Of a stretch of DNA of 64,000 nucleotides, positions 44,109 to 52,177 are shown piece after piece. Made by a program: the position numbers and the translations under genes. Positions within the stretch are counted from its first letter, which is position 1, and each line of letters begins with the position of its first letter. The stretch comes from Pseudonocardia asaccharolytica DSM 44247 = NBRC 16224. Lineage in GTDB: Bacteria > Actinomycetota > Actinomycetes > Mycobacteriales > Pseudonocardiaceae. The notes under the pieces were generated by a model, which was not told the DNA's origin, did not search any database, and was given only the letters and a program-made list of their open reading frames with translations. The stretch is from the NCBI RefSeq assembly GCF_000423625.1, contig NZ_AUII01000009.1, forward strand, positions 62,001 through 126,000, in the 5' to 3' direction.

Positions 44109-44915
44109 TTGGGCGGTCGGCCCGCGCCGGCGCATGACGGCGGAACCCGTTCCGTTGAACGAAACGGCCCCCCGAAGTCAGTTATCGGACGCACGATGAC
44201 GCTGCTCACCGCGTTCCGCTCGGGCGACAGCGAGCTGAGCCTTGCGGAGCTCTCCCGCCGCACCGGCATCCCCAAGCCGACCGCGCATCGGCTGCTGGCC
44301 GAGCTCGCCGGCTGGAACATCGTCGAGCGCACCCCCGACGGCATCCGGCTGGGCATGGGCCTGTTCGAGCTCGGCCAGCTCGCCCCGCTGCAGCGTGGCC
44401 TGCGCGAGGCCGCCGTCCCCTTCCTCGCCGACCTGTTCGAGGCCACCCACGAGACCGTCCACCTCGCGGTACCCGACGGCGTCGACGTCGTCTACGTGCA
44501 GAAGCTGGCCGGGCGGCGCGGACCGAAGGTCGGCTCGCGGGTCGGCGGACGCATGCCCGCCTACTGCACGGGGGTGGGCAAGGCGCTGCTCGCCTTCGCC
44601 CCGCCCGAGCGCCTGGCCGCCGTCCTCGCCGCCGGGCTGGAGCGCCGCACCCCGCGCACCACCGTCGCCCCGGGCCTGCTCGATCAGGAGCTCGCCCGCA
44701 TCCGGGAACGCGGGGTGGCCGAGGAGCACGAGGAGTCGACGGTCGGGATCGCCTGCGTCGCCGCGCCGGTCCTGGGCCGCGGCGGACGCGCGGTCGCCGC
44801 CATCTCGATCACCGGCTGGGCCAACCGGCTCGACACCGGACGGCTCGCGCCGGCCGTGCGCACCGCCGCGCTGGGGCTGTCCCGGGTGCTGCGAACGGGA
44901 TCGGACCAGCTCTAG
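44109..44915 (+). CDS. IclR-family transcriptional regulator
   Basis: 268 residues from TTG. The winged HTH is LAELSRRTGIPKPTAHRLLAELAGW (about 45-69). The IclR effector domain contains RMPAYCTGVGKALLAF and VAAPVLGRGGRAVAAISITG. It likely controls the divergent aldolase/dehydrogenase operon. Start choice is uncertain: TTG at 44109 puts a likely operator (44147-44167) inside the gene, whereas the ATG at 44196 leaves it upstream but trims the first helix of the HTH domain. Confidence 0.88.
   Translation: MGGRPAPAHDGGTRSVERNGPPKSVIGRTMTLLTAFRSGDSELSLAELSRRTGIPKPTAHRLLAELAGWNIVERTPDGIRLGMGLFELGQLAPLQRGLREAAVPFLADLFEATHETVHLAVPDGVDVVYVQKLAGRRGPKVGSRVGGRMPAYCTGVGKALLAFAPPERLAAVLAAGLERRTPRTTVAPGLLDQELARIRERGVAEEHEESTVGIACVAAPVLGRGGRAVAAISITGWANRLDTGRLAPAVRTAALGLSRVLRTGSDQL
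44147..44167. promoter_or_regulatory. Probable IclR operator
   Basis: Arms CCGTTCCGTT and AACGAAACGG flank a single G; 9 of 10 pairs are complementary. Actinobacterial IclR regulators commonly bind CGTTC/GAACG-rich palindromes of this form. It lies 113 bp from the acetaldehyde dehydrogenase start and overlaps the regulator's 5' end. Confidence 0.6.
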
Positions 44916-44919
44916 CGAC

Positions 44920-44951
44920 GCCCGGGCCGACGCGGCCGCGTCGGCCCGGGC
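44920..44951 (+). terminator. 32-bp perfect palindrome after the IclR gene
   Basis: GCCCGGGCCGACGCGG is followed by its exact complement, 4 bp past the IclR stop. A 16-bp all-GC stem without loop bases would still fold as a strong hairpin; probable terminator. Confidence 0.7.
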
Positions 44952-45210
44952 AGGCTACCCGAGCACGGCCGCGGCGTTGGGGGATCTGCTGGGCTGGGAG
45001 CGGGGCGAGGCCCGCCGCCGGGTGGGCGCCGCCGGCCCGGCGAGCCTGCGGCACGTCGAGACCATCGCCAAACTCTTGGCCACCCCCGGCCGCCGGACGG
45101 CTCACCCCCGAGGTGTGGGCCGGGGCCGAGGCCGAGCTGGCCGAGTTCACCCCGCCGAAATGGCTCGACCCGCAACAGACACCCCGCCGAAAACCCCGCC
45201 CCACCTGATG
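44952..45210 (+). pseudogene. DUF222 / 13E12-repeat HNH protein remnant
   Basis: One frame reads STAAALGDLLGWERGEARRRVGAAG and LRHVETIAKLLA; after a frameshift another reads RLTPEVWAGAEAELAEFTPP then KWLDPQQTPRRKPRPT and stops. Both pieces follow the DUF222 helical domain of actinobacterial HNH (13E12-type) proteins. The HNH nuclease half is absent. Identification is from pattern only. Confidence 0.5.
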
Positions 45211-45266
45211 GTGTAGCCGCACCCATGGACGAAGCACAGCTTGGCGAAGGGTGCCGGCGGGGCGTC

Positions 45267-46367
45267 CTATGCGTCGAAGTCGACGGTCACCTCGTCGGAG
45301 ACCGGCAGGGTCTGGCAGGTAAGCACGAACCCGGCGTCCACCTCGTCGTCCTCGAGGGCGAAGTTGCGCCGCATCAGCACCTCGCCCTCGGTCACCATGG
45401 CCCGGCAGGTGCCGCACACTCCGCCCTTGCAGGCGAACGGCAGGTCGCCGCGCACCTTCTGCGCGGAGTCCAGCAAGCTGTCGGACTTGGGCAGCGTGAG
45501 CGTGGTGGCCCTGCCGTTGAGGATGACCGTGACCGCGCTGGTCTCCCCCTCGACGGCGGCGTCCGGACGGTGCAGCTCGGGCGGCGGCTCATCGACGTAG
45601 AACAGCTCGCGGTGCACCCGCTTGCGCTCGACGCCGAAACCGAGCAGCACCTCGACCGCGGCGTCGGTCATGCCGAGCGGGCCGCACAACCACCAGTCGT
45701 CCACGTCGCGAACCGCGACCAGCGCGCCCAGCAGGGTGCGGACCTTGTCCGCATCGAGCCGGCCGGTGAAGATCTCGGCCTCCATCGGCTCCCTGGACAG
45801 CACGTGCAGCAGGTGCAGCCGCGGGCCGTAGGCGTTCTTGAGGTCGGCGAGCTCCTCGGTGAACATCACCGTGTCGGTGCGCCGGTTGCCGTAGATCAGC
45901 GTGACGCGGGTGTCGTCGCACGCCGCCAGCACGCTCGCCGCGATCGACAGCACCGGGGTGATCCCCGAACCGGCCGCGATCAGGCCGTGGTGGGAACCGG
46001 TCTCGATCTCGGGGGTGAACGACCCCGACGGCGGGGCGGTCTCGACCTCATCGCCGGGCGCCAGCCGGTCGACCAGCCACTCGGAGAACAACCCGCCGTC
46101 GATCCGGCGGACCCCGATCTTCGGCAGCGCCCCGGCCGGGGCGCAGATCGAGTACGAGCGCCGCTCCTCGCGTTCGTCGGCGAACCGCCGCAACGTCAGG
46201 TACTGACCCGGCCGGAACACGAAGGTCTCCTGCAGATCCGCGGGAACGTCGAAGATGACGGCCACGGCGTCCGCGCACAGCCGCTCGACGTCGGCCACCC
46301 GCAGCGTGTGGAATCCGCCGCCGGGGCGAGCGGCCTGCGCCGCCGTCGCGGTCTCGGTGGTCGTCAT
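45267..46367 (-). CDS. paaE: Phenylacetyl-CoA epoxidase reductase subunit PaaE
   Basis: 366 residues. N-terminal FAD-binding ferredoxin-reductase domain (FRPGQYLTLRRF, RRSYSICAP), then the NAD(P)H domain (AGSGITPVLSIAASVL), and a C-terminal plant-type [2Fe-2S] ferredoxin whose cysteines lie in CKGGVCGTCRAMV and VLTCQ. It passes electrons from NADPH to the PaaAC di-iron oxygenase. Last gene of paaABCDE; starts 1 bp after paaD. Confidence 0.95.
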   Translation of the reverse strand: MTTTETATAAQAARPGGGFHTLRVADVERLCADAVAVIFDVPADLQETFVFRPGQYLTLRRFADEREERRSYSICAPAGALPKIGVRRIDGGLFSEWLVDRLAPGDEVETAPPSGSFTPEIETGSHHGLIAAGSGITPVLSIAASVLAACDDTRVTLIYGNRRTDTVMFTEELADLKNAYGPRLHLLHVLSREPMEAEIFTGRLDADKVRTLLGALVAVRDVDDWWLCGPLGMTDAAVEVLLGFGVERKRVHRELFYVDEPPPELHRPDAAVEGETSAVTVILNGRATTLTLPKSDSLLDSAQKVRGDLPFACKGGVCGTCRAMVTEGEVLMRRNFALEDDEVDAGFVLTCQTLPVSDEVTVDFDA

Positions 46368-46368
46368 G

Positions 46369-46914
46369 TCACAGCTCCTTCATGTGCTCGAACGGCTCGC
46401 GGCAGCCGGTGCACCTGCGCAGCGCGGTGCACGCCGTCGGCCCGAATCGAGAGAGCTCCTCGGTGGCCGGCGAGCCGCAACGCGGGCAGCGCACCGTCGC
46501 CGCGGGCGCCGTCAGGGTCAGCGGCACCGGCCCCGTGCGGGACGGGCCGACGCGGTCCGGCGGAGCGATCCCATGTTCAGCCAGCTTGCGGCGCCCCTCC
46601 TCGGAGATCCAGTCGGTACTCCAGGGCGGGGCGAACACGATGCGCACCTCGACCCGCGCGAACCCGGCCGCGCCGAGCGCAGCCCGCAGGTCGTCGCGCA
46701 TGACCTCGACCGCCGGGCAGCCCGAGTAGGTCGGCGTGATCGTGACGGTGACCGCCTCGCCCGTCACCTCGACCTCGCGCACGACCCCGAGGTCGTCGAG
46801 GGTGAGCATCGGCATCTCCGGGTCGACCACGGCCGCGACGGCGCTGCGCGCTCGTGCGTGTTGCGTCGCGCTGGAGCGCGACTTCGCGCTCACGGGCGTG
46901 CAGCGCACTACCAT
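46369..46914 (-). CDS. paaD: Phenylacetate degradation protein PaaD
   Basis: 181 residues. The MIP18/DUF59 core is VVDPEMPMLTLDDLGVVREVEV and TPTYSGCPAVEVMRDDL; a C-terminal zinc ribbon has CPRCGS and CTGC, as usual in PaaD. It is thought to help mature the iron centres of the epoxidase. The ATG overlaps the paaC stop by 7 bp. Confidence 0.93.
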   Translation of the reverse strand: MVVRCTPVSAKSRSSATQHARARSAVAAVVDPEMPMLTLDDLGVVREVEVTGEAVTVTITPTYSGCPAVEVMRDDLRAALGAAGFARVEVRIVFAPPWSTDWISEEGRRKLAEHGIAPPDRVGPSRTGPVPLTLTAPAATVRCPRCGSPATEELSRFGPTACTALRRCTGCREPFEHMKEL

Positions 46915-47831
46915 GTCGCCCCCGGGTGCTGGCGGGCCAGGCTCTGCATCTCGGCGAGCACGTGGCCCAGGTACTCGGTGTGCAACCCCTGCCGGCCGCC
47001 GCGGCCGCCGATCATCCCGACCGGCGGCACCTGCGGGCGGGTGAGCGTTGCGCGCGTCAGGACCTCGTCCAGGATCGCGTCCACCTCCGTGCGGCTCTGC
47101 GCCGGATCGACGGCCACACCGGCATCGACCAGCCGCCGCTCCACCTCGGAGGCCCGGAACAGCTCCTCGTGGTACGGCCACACCGTGTCGAACGCCGCCT
47201 GTATCCGCCGGTGCGACTCCGCGGTGCCATCGCCGAGGCGCAGCGTCCACCGCGCGGCGTAGTCGCGGTGGTACGCCAGCTCCTTGACGCCCTTGCCCGC
47301 GACCGCCGCGACCACCGGGTCGCGCGAACCGAGCAGCCGGTGCAGCAGCGCCAGTCGCCAGGTCGAGAACAGCAGCAGCCGGGCGATCGCGCGGGCGAAA
47401 TCCAGGTCGTCGGGCAGCTCGGCCAGCGCCACGTTGCGGAACTCCGACTCCCCACGCTGATAGGCCAGAGCGTCCTCGTCCCGCCCCGCGTCCTCCACGT
47501 GGCCGGCGCGGGCCAGCAGCACCCGGGCCTGGCCGAGCAGATCCAGCGCGATGTTGGCGAGCGCGACCTCCTCCTCCAGTTCCGGCGCGTTGCTCACCCA
47601 TTCCGCCAGCCGCTGCGCGCACACCAGCGCGTCATCGCCGAGCATCAGGCAGTACTCGGCCAGGTCCGCCGCGTCGACGCCGTCCGGAACCGGCGCGGTG
47701 ATCTCGGCCTGCACGTCCTCCACGCCCGAGCCGAACGCCCAGCGCGGGTCGTCGTGCGTGACGGTATCGGCGAGCGACTGGTAGGCGTTGGTCGCGTCGT
47801 GCTCCGCGACGTCGGTGTGGTGGCGGTTCAC
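46908..47831 (-). CDS. paaC: Phenylacetyl-CoA epoxidase structural subunit PaaC
   Basis: 307 residues. Ferritin-like helical protein: CLMLGDDALVCAQRLAEWVSNAPELEEEVALANIALDLLGQARVLL and ELAYHRDYAARWTLRLGDGTAESHRRIQ are standard PaaC. It is the non-catalytic partner of PaaA in the epoxidase core. GTG start, with GGAG 7 bp before it. The left end of a TnpB element begins about 12 bp upstream, so this gene has been cut off from paaAB by the insertion. Confidence 0.94.
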   Translation of the reverse strand: MNRHHTDVAEHDATNAYQSLADTVTHDDPRWAFGSGVEDVQAEITAPVPDGVDAADLAEYCLMLGDDALVCAQRLAEWVSNAPELEEEVALANIALDLLGQARVLLARAGHVEDAGRDEDALAYQRGESEFRNVALAELPDDLDFARAIARLLLFSTWRLALLHRLLGSRDPVVAAVAGKGVKELAYHRDYAARWTLRLGDGTAESHRRIQAAFDTVWPYHEELFRASEVERRLVDAGVAVDPAQSRTEVDAILDEVLTRATLTRPQVPPVGMIGGRGGRQGLHTEYLGHVLAEMQSLARQHPGATW

Positions 47832-47842
47832 CAGAGTGCTCC

Positions 47843-49144
47843 GAGGAAGCCCCCGGCTTCGGCCGCGGGGAGGAATCGGAGCCGCTGATTACTCAAGTCA
47901 ACCTCCGAGGTAAGTTCGATGTCGTGCGCACGGCGTACAAGGTCCGGGCCTACCCCGACTCTGGGCAGGCGGCCCTGCTGGCCCGCACGTTCGGCTGCGT
48001 GCGCCTGGTCTGGAACCGCACCCTCGCCGAGCGGCAGCGCCGCCACACCACCGAGCGGCGCGACACCTCCTACCGGGAGACCGACGCGAACCTGACCGCG
48101 TGGAAGAAGACCGCCGAGCTGGCGTTCCTGAACGAGGTGTCCTCGGTGCCGCTGCAACAGACGCTGCGCCACCAGCACAACGCCGTCCAGGCCTTCTTCG
48201 CCGGCCGCACCCGGTACCCGCGGTTCAAATCCTGCCGCGGCCGCCAGTCCGCGCACTACACCCGCTCGGCGTTCCGCCTCAAACCCGACGGGCTGTGGCT
48301 GGCCAAGACCACCGCCCCGCTGCGGGTGGCCTGGTCTTGGCCCGAGATCGACCCGGTCATGCTGGATCCGACCATGGTCGTGGTGTCCCGGGAGCCGGAC
48401 GGACGCTGGTTCGTGACCTTCCTGGTCGACACTCCCGACCCGGCCCCGGCCCCGCCGACCGGCGAGACGGTCGGGATCGACCTCGGGGTGACCGACTTCG
48501 CGGTGCTGTCGACCGGGGAGCGCATCCCCAATCCCCGCCACCTGGTGAAGCGGGAACGCGGGCTGCGCCGCCAGCAGCGCCGGCTGGCGTGCTGCCGGCC
48601 CGGCTCGACCAATCGGGCCAAGGCCAAACACAAGCTGGCCCGCTTGCACGCCCGGGTGCGGGACGCCCGCCGCGATTTCCTGCACCAGACCTCCACCGCG
48701 CTGGTCCGCCGGTTCAACCGCATCGGCATCGAAGACCTCGGCGTGGGGAACATGGTGCGCAACCGGAGCTTGGCCCGCGCGATCTCCGACACCGGCTGGG
48801 CCGAGTTCCGGTCCATGCTGGAGTACAAGGCGCAGCGGGCCGGCCGTCAGGTCGTGGTGGTCAGCCGCTGGTACCCGTCGAGCAAGACGTGCTCGGCGTG
48901 CGGGCATCTGCTCGCCGCCCTCGCGCTCGGGACACGGCAGTGGACCTGTCCCGGCTGCGGCACCCGGCACGACCGGGACCTCAACGCCGCGCAGAACATC
49001 GACACCGCGGCCGGGCTGGTCGTGGCTGCCTCCGGAGGGGTGGTGAGACCCGACCAGGCAACTGGTGGGCGCGCCCCGGTGAAAGAGGAATCCCCACAGG
49101 TGACTGCGGGAATCCCCCGCCTTCAGGCGCGGGGAGGAAGTCAA
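47843..49144 (+). mobile_element. IS1341-type (TnpB-only) element inserted in the paa operon
   Basis: Left end GGAAGCCCCCGGCTTCGGCC then GCGGGGAGGAA (47843-47876), right end GGGAATCCCCCGCCTTCAGG then CGCGGGGAGGAAGTCAA (49108-49144). Both are shared with the decayed copy at 11787-12602. It carries one intact tnpB and no tnpA. It separates paaB from paaC and lies antisense to the operon. Confidence 0.85.
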
Positions 49145-49174
49145 AGGTGCGGCACCTCCTCCGGGATCGCGTAG
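47924..49174 (+). CDS. tnpB: TnpB RNA-guided nuclease, IS200/IS605 family
   Basis: 416 residues and apparently intact. RuvC-I Asp lies in VGIDLGVTDFAVLS (about residue 186), RuvC-II Glu in IGIEDLGVGNM (about 270), RuvC-III Asp in CGTRHDRDLNAAQNI (about 350-352); the four zinc-ribbon cysteines are in CSACG and CPGCG. TnpB proteins are ancestors of Cas12 and cut DNA guided by a right-end (omega) RNA. GTG start. The reading frame runs through the right end and stops inside the 3' end of paaB on the opposite strand. Confidence 0.92.
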   Translation: MRTAYKVRAYPDSGQAALLARTFGCVRLVWNRTLAERQRRHTTERRDTSYRETDANLTAWKKTAELAFLNEVSSVPLQQTLRHQHNAVQAFFAGRTRYPRFKSCRGRQSAHYTRSAFRLKPDGLWLAKTTAPLRVAWSWPEIDPVMLDPTMVVVSREPDGRWFVTFLVDTPDPAPAPPTGETVGIDLGVTDFAVLSTGERIPNPRHLVKRERGLRRQQRRLACCRPGSTNRAKAKHKLARLHARVRDARRDFLHQTSTALVRRFNRIGIEDLGVGNMVRNRSLARAISDTGWAEFRSMLEYKAQRAGRQVVVVSRWYPSSKTCSACGHLLAALALGTRQWTCPGCGTRHDRDLNAAQNIDTAAGLVVAASGGVVRPDQATGGRAPVKEESPQVTAGIPRLQARGGSQRCGTSSGIA

Positions 49175-49431
49175 AAGGTCGGATGCCGGTAGACCTTGTC
49201 GCCGGACGGCGCGAAGAACGGGTCCTTCTCCGCCGGGCTCGACGCGGTGATGTCCTCGGCGCGCACCACCCAGATCGACACGCCCTCGTTGCGCCGGGTG
49301 TAGAGGTCGCGCGCGTTGTGCAGCGCCATCTCCGCGTCGGCGGCATGCAGCGAGCCGACGTGCACGTGGTTGAGCCCGCGCTTGCCGCGCACGAACACCT
49401 CGTACAGCGGCCAGGATCCTCGCTCGGTCAT
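49141..49431 (-). CDS. paaB: Phenylacetyl-CoA epoxidase subunit PaaB
   Basis: 96 residues: [41 protein letters not shown] and [10 protein letters not shown] are diagnostic. PaaB bridges two PaaAC dimers in the epoxidase. The ATG overlaps the paaA stop (ATGA). Its own stop codon coincides with the last bases of the TnpB element right end (GTCAA), so the element may supply it; the protein nevertheless reaches the normal EEVPHL-type end. Confidence 0.94.
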   Translation of the reverse strand: MTERGSWPLYEVFVRGKRGLNHVHVGSLHAADAEMALHNARDLYTRRNEGVSIWVVRAEDITASSPAEKDPFFAPSGDKVYRHPTFYAIPEEVPHL

Positions 49432-50384
49432 GCCGCCACCCTTCCCGTCCGCTTCGCGGTCTGCTTCTCGGCGTACGCCCGGGCCGCCTCGCGGACCCAC
49501 GCGCCGTTCTCGTGCGCCCGGCGCCTGTGCGCCAGCCGCTGCGCGTTGCACGGTCCGGAGCCGGAGATCACGGCCTTGAACTCGTCCCAGTCGGGCTCGC
49601 CGAAGTCGTAATGACCCCGCTCCTCGTTCCACCGCAGGTCCGGGTCGGGCAGCGTGACACCGAGCGCCTCGGACTGCGGGACGGTCATGTCCACGAAGCG
49701 CTGGCGCAGCTCGTCGTTGGTGTGCCGCTTGATCCGCCACGCCATCGACTGCCGGGTGTTGGGCGAGTCGCCGTCCGGGGGGCCGAACATCATCAGCGAC
49801 GGCCACCAGAACCGGTTGGTCGACTCCTGCACCATCTCCCGCTGCGCCTCGGTGCCGTTCACCATCGCCAGCAGCAGCTCGTAGCCCTGCCGCTGGTGGA
49901 ACGACTCCTCCTTGCAGATGCGGATCATCGCCCGCGCATACGGGCCGTAGGAGCAGCGGCACAGCGGCACCTGGTTGCAGATCGCGGCGCCGTCGACGAG
50001 CCAGCCGATCACCCCGACGTCGGCGTAGGACAGCGTCGGGTAGTTGAAGATCGAGGAGTACTTCTGCTTGTTCGCGATGAGCTTCTCGGTGAGCTCCGCG
50101 CGGTCCACCCCGAGCGTCTCGGCGGCGGCGTAGAGGTACATCCCGTGGCCGGCCTCATCCTGCACCTTGGCCAGCAGGATCGCCTTGCGGCGCAGACTCG
50201 GCGCGCGAAGGATCCAGTTGCCCTCCGGCTGCATGCCGATGATCTCCGAGTGCGCATGCTGCGCGATCTGGCGGATCAGCGTCCTCCGGTAGGCCTCGGG
50301 CATCCAGTCCCGGGGCTCGATCCGCTGGTCCGCTGCGATCGTCTGCTCGAAGACCGCGGAAAGCTCCTGCTCGGTAGCGGCCAA
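49428..50384 (-). CDS. paaA: Phenylacetyl-CoA 1,2-epoxidase catalytic subunit PaaA
   Basis: 318 residues. Di-iron ligands are visible in [26 protein letters not shown] (E-x-x-H) and [14 protein letters not shown] (E-x-x-H). It epoxidises the ring of phenylacetyl-CoA with O2. First gene of paaABCDE. TTG start, six bases after GGAGG, the best ribosome-binding site nearby. A probable PaaR operator is 14-32 bp upstream of the start. Confidence 0.95.
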   Translation of the reverse strand: MAATEQELSAVFEQTIAADQRIEPRDWMPEAYRRTLIRQIAQHAHSEIIGMQPEGNWILRAPSLRRKAILLAKVQDEAGHGMYLYAAAETLGVDRAELTEKLIANKQKYSSIFNYPTLSYADVGVIGWLVDGAAICNQVPLCRCSYGPYARAMIRICKEESFHQRQGYELLLAMVNGTEAQREMVQESTNRFWWPSLMMFGPPDGDSPNTRQSMAWRIKRHTNDELRQRFVDMTVPQSEALGVTLPDPDLRWNEERGHYDFGEPDWDEFKAVISGSGPCNAQRLAHRRRAHENGAWVREAARAYAEKQTAKRTGRVAA

Positions 50385-50397
50385 CTCAGCCTCCTAC

Positions 50398-50416
50398 AAC
50401 CGAATGTTCGTTCGCC
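50398..50416. promoter_or_regulatory. Probable PaaR operator, paaA side
   Basis: AACCGAATGTTCGTTCGCC differs at only two positions from AACCGAACGATCGTTCGCC upstream of paaZ (52051). The core CGAAyGwTCG is palindromic. It lies just upstream of the paaA start and within reach of the paaR gene, whose TetR-type product should bind it (inferred). Confidence 0.75.
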
Positions 50417-50475
50417 TGATGATGACGCACTCCGCCGCCGGGTGCAAGGCGAAACCCCGAACGATCGGTCGCGAA

Positions 50476-51135
50476 TCAGTCGCGCGCGAGAACGCCCTCG
50501 AACACGGTGCGCACCACGTCCTCCGGCAGCGCATCGGCGCCGGGGCGCCCGGGGCGATACCACTCGACGATGGAGTTGACGGTGCCGGACAGCAGCTTGG
50601 CCGCGACCGCGGGGTCCACGTCCGCGCGCACCTGCCCCGCGCCGGCGGCCTCCCGGACCAGTTCGGCGATGGCGGCGTCGAAGCTGCGGCGGCGCTCCAG
50701 GGCCCAGCGCTCGGTCTCGGTGTTGCCGCGCACCCGTAGCAGCAGCGTCACGTACGGCAGCTCCGCCTGCAGCACCTCGACCTGGCGGCGCACGATGTAG
50801 CGGAGCCGGTCGACCGGCCTCCCGGACGTCGCGTGCCGCTCGTCGAGTATCGCGAACAGGCCGTCGAGCGAGCGTTCGAGCGCCGCGCGCAGCAACTCTT
50901 CCTTGCCGCTGACGTGGTGGTAGAACGAGGACTTCGTGATGCCCGCGGCGCGCGAGAGGTCCTCCATCGAGGTGGCGTCGTAGCCGCGGGTGTTGAACTC
51001 GGCGACCGCGACGGCGAGCAGGGAGGCGACATCGTAGACCGGGCGGCGCGCCCCCGCCGCGCCTCGCGCCCGGCGGCTTCGAGGCCGTGCCGGGCCGATC
51101 CGCGGCGCGGTGCCGGACGCTGCATCGGCGCTCAT
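50476..51135 (-). CDS. paaR: TetR-family regulator, probable PaaR
   Basis: 219 residues. The HTH SLLAVAVAEFNTRGYDATSMEDLSRAAGITKSSFYHHVSGKEELL follows a 30-residue basic, Arg/Ala-rich leader. Its place between paaG and paaA, with matching operators ahead of both paa arms, makes it the likely phenylacetyl-CoA-responsive repressor. ATG at 51135. The leader gives two more candidate start points but ATG is the first conserved-looking. Confidence 0.82.
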   Translation of the reverse strand: MSADAASGTAPRIGPARPRSRRARGAAGARRPVYDVASLLAVAVAEFNTRGYDATSMEDLSRAAGITKSSFYHHVSGKEELLRAALERSLDGLFAILDERHATSGRPVDRLRYIVRRQVEVLQAELPYVTLLLRVRGNTETERWALERRRSFDAAIAELVREAAGAGQVRADVDPAVAAKLLSGTVNSIVEWYRPGRPGADALPEDVVRTVFEGVLARD

Positions 51136-51169
51136 GCCGCCTCCGCCGGAACGAGCGCGTCGGCGGGGC

Positions 51170-52027
51170 TCATACGCCCTCGAACGTCGGCCGCTGCTTG
51201 GCCAGGAACGCCTCGACGGCACCGGCGTGGTCGCGAGTCCGCCCGAGGCGGGCCTGCGCGGCGGCCTCGGCGGCGAGGGTCTCCTCCAGCGGGGACACCG
51301 CGCCGATCGCGACCGCCCTCTTGATCTCCGCGTACGCGGCGGTGGGCCCCGCGGCCAGTGTGCGCGCCAGGTCCAGTGCGGAGTCGAGTACCTGGTCCGC
51401 CGGCGCGACGGCACGTACCAGGCCCCACCGGGCGGCCTGCTCGGCGGTGAACGACTCGCCGAGCAGCAGGAGCTCCAGCGCCCGCGACGCACCGAGCGAA
51501 TGCACCAGGGACGCCGACAGTCCCGAGTCGGCCGTCAGACCGATCGCGGAGAACGCCGTCGCGAACACGGCGCCCTCGGCGGCGACCCGCAGATCGCAGG
51601 CCAGCGCGAAACCGAGCCCCGCCCCGACGCAGACGCCGTTGATCGCGGCGACGACCGGCTTGGGCATCCCGGTCAGCCCCCGGACGATCGGGTTGTAGTG
51701 CCGCTCCACGGTGTCGAACGTCGAACCCGCCCCGGCACGCAGCGCCTCGGCATGCTCGCCGAGGTCCTGCCCGACGCAGAACGCGTTTCCCGAACCGGCA
51801 AGCACCACGGCGCGCACCGACGCATCGGCCGCCACCTGCTCCACGGCGGCGACCAGCGCCTGTTTCAGCTCCAGGGTCAGCGCGTTGCGGCGGGCGGGCC
51901 GGTTCAGCGTCAGCACCGCGACCGCGGGAACCGTCGCGTCCTTCTCGACCAGCACCGCGTCGCCGGCCACCGGCCGGTTCGCGCTCTCGGATTCGGCTCT
52001 GTCGTCTTCGGCTCTGTCGTCGGCCAC
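51170..52027 (-). CDS. paaG: Enoyl-CoA hydratase/isomerase, PaaG-like
   Basis: 285 residues of the crotonase fold. RNALTLELKQAL, AGSGNAFCVGQDLGEHAEAL (oxyanion loop) and NGVCVGAGLGFALACDLRVA (second oxyanion site) are clear; the acidic catalytic position follows in TADSGLSASL. In this locus it is the likely ring-1,2-epoxyphenylacetyl-CoA isomerase, giving the oxepin substrate of PaaZ. GTG start, divergent from paaZ; operator in the gap. Confidence 0.85.
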   Translation of the reverse strand: MADDRAEDDRAESESANRPVAGDAVLVEKDATVPAVAVLTLNRPARRNALTLELKQALVAAVEQVAADASVRAVVLAGSGNAFCVGQDLGEHAEALRAGAGSTFDTVERHYNPIVRGLTGMPKPVVAAINGVCVGAGLGFALACDLRVAAEGAVFATAFSAIGLTADSGLSASLVHSLGASRALELLLLGESFTAEQAARWGLVRAVAPADQVLDSALDLARTLAAGPTAAYAEIKRAVAIGAVSPLEETLAAEAAAQARLGRTRDHAGAVEAFLAKQRPTFEGV

Positions 52028-52050
52028 CGGGACATGCTAGCGTACCAAGC

Positions 52051-52068
52051 AACCGAACGATCGTTCGC
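52051..52068. promoter_or_regulatory. Probable PaaR operator, paaG/paaZ side
   Basis: AACCGAACGATCGTTCGC contains the perfect palindrome CGAACGATCGTTCG. It lies between the divergent paaG (start 52027) and paaZ (52174) genes, and matches the site at 50398. Confidence 0.8.
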
Positions 52069-52090
52069 CGCAGGGAGATTTCGCCACGCC

Positions 52091-52177
52091 ATGAGCGATA
52101 CCGCCACGAAACCGGCCGCGCTCGACGAGACCACGCGGAGCGCCGCGCTCGCGTTGACTGGAGGGGAGACGGGATGA
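52091..52177 (+). CDS. 28-residue leader ORF coupled to paaZ
   Basis: From ATG the frame encodes MSDTATKPAALDETTRSAAL, then ALTGGETG, and stops in the ATGA that opens paaZ. A GGAGGGGAGACGGG run at its end serves as the paaZ ribosome-binding site. No family is known for it. It could be a short regulatory leader peptide or an incidental frame; the exact start-stop overlap argues for translation. Confidence 0.45.
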   Translation: MSDTATKPAALDETTRSAALALTGGETG

